A stretch of DNA of 64,000 nt from Cysteiniphilum sp. JM-1. GTDB taxonomy: Bacteria > Pseudomonadota > Gammaproteobacteria > Francisellales > Francisellaceae. The notes under the pieces were generated by a model, which saw only the letters and a list, made by a program, of their open reading frames with translations, did not search any database and was not told where the DNA came from. A program made the translations under genes and the position numbers. The stretch lies in NCBI RefSeq assembly GCF_008711525.1, contig NZ_VXKS01000012.1:1-64000 (forward strand), read 5' to 3'. The first letter of the stretch is position 1, and every line of letters begins with the position of its first letter. Shown one piece after another: positions 10,101-18,700 of this stretch.

Positions 10101-10651
10101 CAGTAGGTGTTCCTAATAATAAGATTGTTGCTGGTATTCCTCTTTACGGGCGTCAATGGGTTGGGGTTGCCGAAGGTCAGAGCCATATCCCAGGCGTTTA
10201 TCAAACCGGTAACGCAGGTAATGGCGAATGGGAAGTTGGCAATCTGGGGTATAACTGTATCATGGGGGGGACTTTCTCAGTACAAAAGACAATTGAAGTT
10301 TGTCAAAGCTTTGAAGATACAGCCAGTGAATATACTTATATTCTGGTACGTGATAATAATGAGGTGCTTAGAAGTGTCGGTAATTTTGGTGAAGTAACAT
10401 CCTCTGGATATCGTGTTAGTGGCATCCTTTATCCCTTTGATAAAGTGATAGAAAGTTACTATTACAATCCGATAAGTAAAATGTTTATCACCTATGACTC
10501 GGCAACGATGGTTAACATAAAAGGTCAATGGATAAAACAACAAGGATTACAAGGTGGTATGTTTTGGGATACATCCGGTGATGTGCCAAATCCATCAACT
10601 AATCCAGATCCTTCTTTAATTGATACACTATCGCAGAGTTTCTCAGGTTAG
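7133..10651 (+). CDS. Lipoprotein chitinase with two GH18 catalytic domains
   Basis: A 1172-residue protein with lipobox LIGC (Cys24), six glycines, a Pro-Thr linker and a Pro-Glu segment. A beta-sandwich domain (about 85-180) precedes the first GH18 domain (about 190-500), whose active-site strand reads IDFDVEGG with Asp310, Asp312 and Glu314. Two further beta-sandwich modules (about 505-685) resemble the N-terminal one and may bind glycan. The second GH18 domain (about 690-1165) has SVGGW and DGLDLDWEFP with Asp840, Asp842 and acid/base Glu844. GH18 enzymes cleave beta-1,4-linked GlcNAc polymers by substrate-assisted catalysis. Both active sites look intact and come from different subfamilies, so complementary exo/endo action is likely. 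AAAGGAGG precedes the ATG. Probably surface-anchored or released. Confidence 0.93.
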   Translation: MLCYFNKRKLKLITILSSMVLIGCGGGGGGESSDSMPNPTPSTSPDPAPNPTPIPTPTPTPTPTPTPTPTPTPNPQPEPEPEPKPEVIPEGIGQLTATIDEAPSEPNALDNVMLELTNETGQKFSYPLVYLANGVEMQSGRYTISSYMLGENKLEYALSHDQIELYPNDNKTIAITFQKVEPEPEPEESEHIALMPFKDVSFNMLWSTVPPRSNLQEIADVSKHYDYVLAFITQNAWSDSCFPAWGGSPELALDKALYVNEVNYLKNQGGHIGISFGGENGSTVASKCTLNELVTVYQEAINTYDPFMIDFDVEGGALGDTEANNKRIDALLAIKQANPSIKFSFTLPANIDGFPPSAMQIIQRAKEKGLEVFEWNMMTMAWYAQKLQDKPISDSVIAAAEKGFTQLKSIYQEASDDEIWQMIRVTPKIGVDYDYSEFYPQDAYDLQEYVKLKKMAGISFWSMDGDRNQNKTGDLGEHASPDYSGVEQAPYDFTRAFLGKLPTPTPTPDEISVKFVLSGIPSLAMGNLTLTDANNQTFTFTLDQLRSSEGIALSEGAYTLQSLIIYNGVSYILSTPQISISQGMSLPATIDYTEVAANELGYVNISLTGLPQAASQRMVTVYDALYRVVISKSTSNFMTEFELPEGVYHLSYEGYLDEVNKRYYSASQTEQVVIEKDSTKDLSISYTADSVFYKVGAYYPAWGTYDRNNQIHDLDAKDLDVLYYAFLNFDSNGNVSLGDSYADIDKRFTTEVVTEHGTYKPGTWSGEGSDKPFYGNLERIAQLKGFAKEKYNNTLIAVFSVGGWTWSTHFAEVARDPVKRENFANTAAALVQAYDMDGLDLDWEFPVWGVQNAFLNAAQAEIKAAGASISDAQKQAIYDKHLAYEEADNYVELIKVTRQKLNELANITGKHYHLSIAINQAPDNIIVNSYSKMMDYLDSINIMSYDAAGTWDQTTGNQAPLSAAEGSDAPNYTTTKGAWNLISSVAALNAVGVPNNKIVAGIPLYGRQWVGVAEGQSHIPGVYQTGNAGNGEWEVGNLGYNCIMGGTFSVQKTIEVCQSFEDTASEYTYILVRDNNEVLRSVGNFGEVTSSGYRVSGILYPFDKVIESYYYNPISKMFITYDSATMVNIKGQWIKQQGLQGGMFWDTSGDVPNPSTNPDPSLIDTLSQSFSG
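7295..7350 (+). repeat. CCAACA hexanucleotide microsatellite coding the Pro-Thr linker
   Basis: About nine uninterrupted copies of CCAACA encode alternating Pro and Thr between the lipid anchor and the first folded domain of the chitinase. The unit is two codons, so slippage changes linker length without shifting frame. Confidence 0.9.
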
Positions 10652-10721
10652 AGTATTTTTATCTAAAAACGCTTTGTAACAATGATAATACATGACGTTA
10701 CGATGCTGAAACTGACTTAAA

Positions 10722-10749
10722 TTATTTTTTATTTATACTGTGCCTGCTT
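10722..10749 (+). promoter_or_regulatory. Predicted promoter of the lipase gene
   Basis: CTGACT (10722-10727), 16-bp spacer rich in A/T, TATACT (10744-10749), 36 bp before the GTG start. It differs from the shared lipoprotein promoter, so the lipase is probably regulated separately. Confidence 0.5.
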
Positions 10750-10785
10750 GTAAAATGATCTCTCAAATAAGAAGGAGTATAGTTC

Positions 10786-11721
10786 GTGAAAAATACAGTT
10801 AAAATATCCTCAATCTTAAGTCTGATCTTTGCAGGAGCTGCTTCAGCGGGTATTAACACAGAAGATAAGAAGCTTGCAGTTTCAGCGACAGAAGCCGCTT
10901 ACCATAGTAAAACGATCGAAGATAATCAGTATATCAAGGAATCAATCTCCAGAATTGAAGAAGATGGGTGGCGCTATGAGTTCTTCTTTGCTAAAGAAAG
11001 TGATGAAAGACAAAATATTTTACACAAAGCAAGAATAATGACAAAATCACCCGCACTTCAAAATGCACTCACCCAATATAGCCTAGAAAACCAACTTAAC
11101 TACTTAGGAAATGGGATGCAAGGAGCGCTTCTAGGTACGCAAGTATTTGCTGCAAAAAAGGATAATAAAGCGATTATTGCCTTTAGAGGAACAGACACCA
11201 TTAGTAATGTAATCGTTGATTCTGCAGCATTTCAAGTGAATTTTGAGCAAACAAATACCGGTGTGCATGCCGGGTTTTACAGCTATCTGCTTGATGTGGT
11301 TGAACGAGATACAAACTTTGCCAACTGGTTAAAGGATAACGTTAACAAAGATACCCAGTTACTGATTACAGGTCATAGCTTGGGAGCGGCGGTGGCAACG
11401 CTAATGGCTGCATATCTGATTGAACAGGGCTTTTCTAGTGAGAAGATTAAATTAATTACCTTTGCTGAGCCTGCTCCTGGGAGTGAAGCGTTTGCTGAGA
11501 GATATGCCCCATTACTTAAGAATTATGTATGGGAGGCTAATATTCCAGATCCTGTGGTATGGTCTACGGCAATAGCAGGAGATCTTTATACGAAATATAT
11601 GCATCATAAAGTAAGTTATCATCACTTTGGTCAGTTCAATGGTTTCTTAAATACCAGCCAAAGCGTAATCAATATTCACTCTGTCGATAACTACTATAAT
11701 CAGGTAATGACTGAGATATAG
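10786..11721 (+). CDS. Secreted class 3 (fungal-type) lipase
   Basis: A 311-residue alpha/beta hydrolase with a short Sec signal peptide (cleavage near AGAASA) and no lipobox. The nucleophile elbow GHSLG places the catalytic serine at Ser198; IIAFRGT upstream supplies the oxyanion-hole strand typical of Lipase_3; Asp255 (NIPDP) and His298 (NIHSVDNYY) are in the right order to complete the triad. The family hydrolyses triacylglycerols or related esters. The start is GTG at 10786, supported by AAGGAG about 10 bases upstream. It sits between the chitinase and another lipoprotein gene, fitting an extracellular degradative set. Substrate and export route beyond the inner membrane are not visible. 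Confidence 0.87.
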   Translation: MKNTVKISSILSLIFAGAASAGINTEDKKLAVSATEAAYHSKTIEDNQYIKESISRIEEDGWRYEFFFAKESDERQNILHKARIMTKSPALQNALTQYSLENQLNYLGNGMQGALLGTQVFAAKKDNKAIIAFRGTDTISNVIVDSAAFQVNFEQTNTGVHAGFYSYLLDVVERDTNFANWLKDNVNKDTQLLITGHSLGAAVATLMAAYLIEQGFSSEKIKLITFAEPAPGSEAFAERYAPLLKNYVWEANIPDPVVWSTAIAGDLYTKYMHHKVSYHHFGQFNGFLNTSQSVINIHSVDNYYNQVMTEI

Positions 11722-11855
11722 TTATACCCATCAATTTTTGATTCAATCACCCCTTCAATAGCCTTTGTTTAGCATATTTCATGTTGAGATGGTTATTGCG
11801 TCAGCATATAAAGTTCAATATCAATAATTCAAATAGAGATATTAGGAAATCTAAT

Positions 11856-11884
11856 TTTACTCAATCATCAATATAGTTCATATT
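11856..11884 (+). promoter_or_regulatory. Predicted promoter of the 986-residue lipoprotein, shared type
   Basis: TTTACT (11856-11861), 17-bp spacer, CATATT (11879-11884), 54 bp before the ATG. The 14 bases AGTTCATATTTTGA spanning the -10 region are identical to those before the gene at 2607. Confidence 0.6.
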
Positions 11885-11938
11885 TTGATCTGAAAAATAT
11901 CACTATTACCCCCCTACAAAATAACATTAGGAGAAATT

Positions 11939-14899
11939 ATGAAATTTAATCTAAAGCATACCTCATTACTATTTTCATTAGCATTAATAGGCTGTGGCGG
12001 TGGTGGCGGTAGCAGCAGTGGCGATATGCCAATTCCAACACCTGTTAAAGCGCAATTGACAGCCGCAGAAGCAATTAAAGCACCCGCAGTTATTCAATCA
12101 GGTAAAACAACGGTTTTATCCTATACCGTGACGAATCCTGTCGTCGAGCAGGTGAAAATTGGGGCTATTGGTCAAAGAAGTAGTAATGCCTCAGTAGAAA
12201 TTCAAGGCTTTGATGTGCCAGTTACTGATGGCGTTGAGTTGAATTATGATCTCAGTTTACCGCAAAACACTTGTTTTGATGAAAATGGACAAGGCAAAAT
12301 ATTACCAGCAGGTGAACAATGTCATATTGCTTTTTTAGCTAAGCTAAATGGCGCGATTGATCAAGAAACAGATAGGCATTTAGTCTTAGCCGTAAGAACA
12401 TCAGATAATGCAGAACACTTGCAGATTAATAAGTCATTAAAGTTTGTTTCTCAACATGATGCACGCTTAATTGATTTAACGGGTTCAATCACAACAAGCC
12501 GTTATCTTAAACCGGGTTCGATGGTTACAGTCGATGTGCGAAATAATACATCAGCAACAATTAACGCCCTAAATATCCAATTGCCAGAATGGTTAAAGGA
12601 TATTGCTTTAAATATTTCTGCTGCGCAGATAGATGAATTGCATGTTGGTGATAGCTTTAGTTTTAGTTTTAATTTAGCGATTGATCAGAAAACAATAGAT
12701 GCGCTTACTATGCATCAAGATGATACCGTTGATATTATGATTGAGGCAGCAAATGCCAAAGATACACATGCTATTGATCTAGAAGTTACTACTTCGATTG
12801 TTGATAGTAATGATGTTGCTTTTCAACAGCCTGAAATGCAGACAGTAACTTATACTAATAACACCGATACGGTTTTAACGATTAACTCTGTGACACTTGA
12901 AAATATTGCAGATAATAGCATTGTGATAGAAGACAATAATTGTCAAGAAACACTAGCAGCGCATGCGTCTTGTCGCGTGCTGCTAAAAGCAGGTGATAAT
13001 GCAAGGGTAAGCGATTATGCGCAACCTGCTCACATTGTGTTTGATTACTCAACAGAACATGGAGCTAAATTAAATTCTCAAAATGCCATCAATATCAATC
13101 CGGTGAATGTTTCTATTGAGAAAGATGTTCATGCTAAGCAAGGCGAGACTTTTGAAATTAATATTACCAATGATGGTCCGTTTACAGCAGACCTTCCTGA
13201 CATGTCACATTTTAATATTATGCAAGACAATAAGAACATAGCGGGTTTAACACTTGATCCTCAGTCAAATTGTTTTAATACAGCGCTTGAAGTAGGGCAA
13301 TCGTGTCAGGTTAAAATACACGCCGCTGAAGATATTACACCCGATGGATATTTATTGCATATAGATCAAGGCAATAATTTGACTGCTGATGTTAATGAGT
13401 CATTTTATATCAATGATGCTGATGCAAGTATTGTTGTTGAAGCCTTTGAAAAACATGATCGTTCAAATATGGGTTATATTAAACTGGTTAACAATGGCGA
13501 AGTTGGCATTAAAAATATAGGGCTTGATCGCACTTATTTGCCTGAGAATGTTGAGTTATATAACGGTAGTAATGGTACTTCAAGCTACGGCGCAACATGG
13601 TGTACTGCTGAGCTTTGCCCCAATTATTGTGAGGTGAATGATGGGGTGTTTAATCTTGCGGTAGGGGAATCTTGTCATTTGTATATGTTTAGTCCCTCTG
13701 ATGTGAATATAGCACAGGCACAGCTAACGATTAATGCACTTGGTCAAGACTATGGATTTAATCTAACAAGAAAGACAGCACTTTATGCAGACACCCCAAA
13801 TGCAACACACTCTAGTCACGAGCTTTATCAGTTTGTGGATGATGGTATTGACTTTCAAGAAGAAAAAATAGTAAAACATTTGCATACAGCAGGAACGATA
13901 GAACAATATTATTGGCTTGAGAATGATCCTGATCATAATACATTGGCTGTTGTTGTCATTGATAAGTCACTTAATGATAGAAGAACCATTGAACTGCTTA
14001 AAAATATTGGTGGGACTTGGGTTAACCTTAACTTTCCGAGTAACTATTATGTTTATCTTGGTCTTAGAGCCATATTTAGTCCAACAGGTGAGCTTCAAGT
14101 GATTGTTGGAAATTCTTCAGAAAATGGGGTAAGAGTGATTGGGAAACCAACAGCGTCAGGCTATACATGGCATGAAGATTTTGTCTCTAAAACTGATGAA
14201 AAAGGCTATGGTGATGTAAAAATACTAATGGATCAACATAGCAACGCTTATGCAATTAGATTTGATAGCTATTATAGCTCTGGTGACTTTTTTAAAATTG
14301 GGTTTGGTGTTGATGATACGAGTTTCTATATATCACAAGGATTACTAAAGCATAGTCTCTACTTTGCTCAAGCTGATTATATGGCAGTAATTGATGCACC
14401 CGATACGGACTCACATAGCATTAATTTCTTTAACCATCAAAGTAAGCCTGTGGAAAAAAATAAAAGTACTATTATCAATCATCCTGATGCATCCTACTTA
14501 ATGCCAAGTCATTACAAAGAAATTTATTCAGTACTTGCCATACCCAATGCGATGTCTTTCTATGCTTTAGTTGATGCTGGACATAGCAAAAAAGAAATTG
14601 TTCAGTGTGATATTGATTATGAGCATGGGCATTTTGGTGATTATTTACATTGTCGTGAATTGACTGAAATCCCAGATGCAGCGGCGAGTGCAAAAACATT
14701 GAAGCTAATTGATGGCAAGTTATTTTTAATCGGTGCAAAGGTAAAAAAAGAAGCACCGCGCTCAAATAAATTCTCAATCTTTGAGTATGCCGACAAACAG
14801 TGGACTGAGTTAAGTTATCTATCAGCAGATTTTAGCGAAGGCTACCAAATATCTGAGTTAGGGTATCAATATTATTATCCGATCGTACAACACGACTAG
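11939..14899 (+). CDS. Poly-Gly lipoprotein of unknown function
   Basis: A 986-residue predicted lipoprotein: lipobox LIGC (Cys19), five glycines, then about 600 residues of repeated beta-sandwich modules with paired cysteines (for example C-x10-GQSC and C-x8-HASC) like those of the RCC1 lipoproteins. Unlike those, it has no YCWG repeats. The final 380 residues are Tyr/His/Asp-rich with evenly spaced strands (VVVIDKSL, RAIFSPTGELQVIVG, VKILMDQHSNAYAIRF), which could be an unrelated beta propeller; I do not recognise the family. AGGAGAAATT precedes the ATG. The shared promoter suggests co-expression with the RCC1 lipoproteins. It may be a sister in which the C-terminal head was replaced. Confidence 0.75.
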   Translation: MKFNLKHTSLLFSLALIGCGGGGGSSSGDMPIPTPVKAQLTAAEAIKAPAVIQSGKTTVLSYTVTNPVVEQVKIGAIGQRSSNASVEIQGFDVPVTDGVELNYDLSLPQNTCFDENGQGKILPAGEQCHIAFLAKLNGAIDQETDRHLVLAVRTSDNAEHLQINKSLKFVSQHDARLIDLTGSITTSRYLKPGSMVTVDVRNNTSATINALNIQLPEWLKDIALNISAAQIDELHVGDSFSFSFNLAIDQKTIDALTMHQDDTVDIMIEAANAKDTHAIDLEVTTSIVDSNDVAFQQPEMQTVTYTNNTDTVLTINSVTLENIADNSIVIEDNNCQETLAAHASCRVLLKAGDNARVSDYAQPAHIVFDYSTEHGAKLNSQNAININPVNVSIEKDVHAKQGETFEINITNDGPFTADLPDMSHFNIMQDNKNIAGLTLDPQSNCFNTALEVGQSCQVKIHAAEDITPDGYLLHIDQGNNLTADVNESFYINDADASIVVEAFEKHDRSNMGYIKLVNNGEVGIKNIGLDRTYLPENVELYNGSNGTSSYGATWCTAELCPNYCEVNDGVFNLAVGESCHLYMFSPSDVNIAQAQLTINALGQDYGFNLTRKTALYADTPNATHSSHELYQFVDDGIDFQEEKIVKHLHTAGTIEQYYWLENDPDHNTLAVVVIDKSLNDRRTIELLKNIGGTWVNLNFPSNYYVYLGLRAIFSPTGELQVIVGNSSENGVRVIGKPTASGYTWHEDFVSKTDEKGYGDVKILMDQHSNAYAIRFDSYYSSGDFFKIGFGVDDTSFYISQGLLKHSLYFAQADYMAVIDAPDTDSHSINFFNHQSKPVEKNKSTIINHPDASYLMPSHYKEIYSVLAIPNAMSFYALVDAGHSKKEIVQCDIDYEHGHFGDYLHCRELTEIPDAAASAKTLKLIDGKLFLIGAKVKKEAPRSNKFSIFEYADKQWTELSYLSADFSEGYQISELGYQYYYPIVQHD

Positions 14900-14945
14900 A
14901 ACATTAATTATCAAATCCTCAAATATTTCTATTAAAAGAATTGAT

Positions 14946-14974
14946 TTTACGACATCTTCAAATCAGATCATATT
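14946..14974 (+). promoter_or_regulatory. Predicted promoter of the second RCC1 lipoprotein, shared type
   Basis: TTTACG (14946-14951), 17-bp spacer, CATATT (14969-14974), 61 bp before the ATG. Preceded by TGAT as at 2607; the third copy of the shared element. Confidence 0.6.
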
Positions 14975-15025
14975 ACACATCATAAAAGATCATTATTTGA
15001 ATCAAATACTTTGAGATCCACAAAC

Positions 15026-15790
15026 GGAGGATTCCATGTCAAAATTTAATTACAAAAGTTTATACCTTATCTCATTAGCAACGGTTTTAAGTGCCTGCGG
15101 GGGCGGTGGTGGCGGTGGAGGATCTTCCGATCCTTCACCTACACCTGATCCAGTGGTTGGTGTTCAGCCAAAACTTGCTGTAGCTAGCAATATGTCTGAG
15201 GTGTATATGAGCGATAGCAGTGCTATGCTTGAGATGCAATTTATGGTTGAGGATGTCAATCATTTGCAAGTCAAAGCAGCCAGTCAAAATACGCATTTAA
15301 CTATTTTAAGCAAAGAAGTGGTTAAAACAAGCTTAGATGATAGTAGTGTAACGATAACAGCAGTTGATAACAGCAGTTGTGTGATTAATAAAGAAATGGC
15401 AATGGGTGAGTCCTGTCGCGATACGTGGAATGCGTCAACCTCTGAAGAATCGGATCAGTTTGAAGGTAAAATTATTTATAACACGAATGTGGGAAAGGCA
15501 GAGGCAGAGATTAAGCTCACCTTTAAATCACCAGATGATCCTGAGTTTAATCTCGATAAATTTAATATTACCGATATTTCACCTATAGGTACGGGCATGC
15601 AAAGCAATGTGACAATTAGTAATGCCACCGCTCGTGCGATTAATAATCCTGAGATTATCTTTCCAGCCGTCATTGACAGCTACATTAAAAATATTCAAGC
15701 ACCGACGGAGATAAAAAGTGGTCAAAGTGCCAAAATAAGCTTTGAAATGGAAGACTCACAAGCTGCCCTTGATGCATTAAAACAATGGCA
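15026..15790 (+). repeat. 5' duplicated segment, near-identical to 19543-20307
   Basis: From the ribosome-binding site to about codon 250, this gene and the next one (offset 4517 bp) are nearly identical in DNA, including long runs without mismatch over the signal peptide and poly-Gly region. Beyond this point the two genes diverge strongly. This indicates recent duplication or gene conversion limited to the 5' end. Confidence 0.85.
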
Positions 15791-18700
15791 AAATGATATG
15801 AGTGCCCATAAAGCAGGCTCAAGTATTGAGTATAGAAGTGCGCGTTTTCCAGCACAAGCTTATCAGTTGCAGCCTGTTATCTATCTAGGTTCTTTATCTT
15901 TAGCGCTTAATACGCTAAGCAAATTTATTGAGGTTAACGGTAAACTTGAAGCAACTGTTTCTGTATTAAATGTCAGTGGTCAGGATATTGCTGGGATTAA
16001 TACAACCATGATGCAGGAGGAAAGTGCAATAACAATCGATACAAGTAGTTGTCGTTTTCCATTATCTGCAAATAATAGCTGTTTACTGAAAGTGATCATT
16101 GATCCTGATATTGCCAAAGGCGATGTAATACAACAGCATGTTAATATTACGCTGAGCACACCTGATGTGATGTATCGTGATCACACGACGTTAGCGATTA
16201 ATATTGATAGCAAAACTGAGGTGGCATTATCAACAGAAAGTACTTTGCTTGCCAATTATAATAATCAAATAGCCTTATCAAATACGCGCTTAATCAACTG
16301 GGTTGTTTCAAAGCATATTGAGGATTATCGAATTGTTGATGAAGCGGGTAATGATGTAACATCACGATTTGAGTTAAGTGGTGGTATCAAAGCGCCATCA
16401 TGTTTGACTGTAACCTCTCTATCTAAGGGGCAAAGCTGTTATTTAAGCGTTAAACCTTTAGCGAATGAAACTGGCAAACGCTTATTTTTAAAGTTATTAA
16501 ATACCAATGCCAATCCAACCAACAATATCACCTTGCCAGATTACAGTGATAGTGGTGTATATCCAAGCGTGGATTTAAATCCCGATACCGTTGTCAAAAA
16601 TAAAGATCTATCGATTTATTTTACAATTGCGCCACCAGTTAATAAGACTTTTGTCGGTTTTGAACTGGTTGGTGTTAATAAGGTTACTCAAGATGTGGCT
16701 TACCCTAATAGTTGTATTAGCGGTGCGCTAGTAAGTGTTGATAGCCCTTGTCAGTTAAAACTTGATATCTCAGGTGACGAGGTTAATACGCCACATTTTA
16801 ATCCGGAGCTTATTATCCATTGGCAAGATAATACACAGACAACGACTAACATTCATATCAAGGTGGTTGATCCGACTCAGCCAGGCGAGGATGTCAGTGG
16901 TTTAGCAGATTTATATCAGTTAGATGCTGCGTTTAATTATGTTGATATTAATGTAGATAATATTGTGATTTACATTAAAAACACAACGGGGAAAGTCTTA
17001 TCTAATTTTCAGGTGGAGATTTTACCAAATTGGTTGAGTGAATTAATCGATACGTCGTCATTAACACCGATGACACTTGCGAATCATCAAAACGTCGCAA
17101 TCACATTAGCGTTAAAATCCGGTAAAACAGCAAATGATTTAGTCGCTGTGTTAGAGAGTAACATGTCGGATTTAGCCAATAATGCTCAAACTGACGCTGA
17201 TGGTGGAAAAGTAGTACGTTTCACAGCAAGCAATTCAGTGAATGACTATCGACCAGAATTAATCGTTGACACCTTCCCGCATATTGTGACGCCATCGAAC
17301 GAAACAGTTGAGCAAAGTTTAAACCAGATCATGGTATTTGGTAAACCGAGTGTAAAGCATATTGTGATCAATAATCCAACGAGTGATCAATACACTATGA
17401 GCTTTGATCAATCTTTACCAATAGAGAGTATTGTACGTGTGACTACTGGCGGGATTAATGGCTTAGCAAACTGTAGTGAGTTTACTACCTTATTAGCGGG
17501 AGAAAGTTGCGCACTGATAGTAGAAGCCAAAGTTGATGCCTATAACACACCAGGTAATTATCTAGATGTTATTATGACACCGGTAAACTCGCCAATAACA
17601 ACACAGACAAAGCTGCATATTAAACCACAGATTAACTATGTTTATTTTCTAATCTACGAGCCAAGTGATCAAGCGATTGAAATTCCTTATGCAGGTGATA
17701 AACACTATGATTTACGGATATATAACGATGAAATCTATATTCATTGGCTACCGTCAACAGATTTATCAGACTATGTCATCTCACATAAAGATGGGGCAGC
17801 AGGTTTAACCATAACCACACCAGAGCAAACACCAAGTTGTCTTGATGGTGCGCCAGTTGCGAGTAATGAATACTGCTATATTGGTTTATCCGTTAACGAC
17901 ACCGCAGTAGCAAGGGATGATTATGATTTAACGTTAAAAATGGGGCAGAGCAATCTTGCTGTAGATAGTGTTGATATCTCTTATGTTGCTATTGTTGATC
18001 ATGGTGTGGCAAGTGTCAGTGTAGAGAAAGGTGCTCAAGTGATTAGCAAAGTAGTACCAAACAGTAGTGTTGACGTCGTCATTAGACCTCCTCAAGGTTG
18101 GCAGGATCAGGTAACTGCTGATCAAAGTTATACAGTCACAGCAAATAATAGTGGTATGACTTTTCCTAAAGGTAATCAGTGTACTTTATTAAGATCTCAG
18201 CCAGAGGCAGCGTGTAAGGTTGAAGTACATATTGCAGAGAGTGTGGCGGTTGGGGAATATGAGTTAACTATAGTGCCAAATACAGCTACAACGCTACCTT
18301 TGTCGGAAGCAGTTGTCATTAAAGCTTTGCAGGTGATTAATGAGCAATTCCAGCAGATTTCTGCGGGGACGTATGGAACTTGTGCGCTTAATTCCATTGG
18401 TCAAGCTTATTGTTGGGGGAGGGATAGGCTTGGTTTTATTGGAGATGGTACTCCGGAGCAAGGCAAATATCAGCCAACTCCAGTAAAAATGCCAGATAGC
18501 GTAGTGTTTACTGCTATAGAATCTAGCGAGGATACTTCTTGTGCATTAGGGAGTGACAATAATGTTTATTGTTGGGGGAGGAATGACTATGGTCAATTAG
18601 GCGATGGTAGCATTACTAATAAGTATGAGCCGAATTTAGTGAAAATGCCTACTGAGGTAAGCTTTACGGCTGTATCACTTGGAGGTAGTCATGCTTGTGC

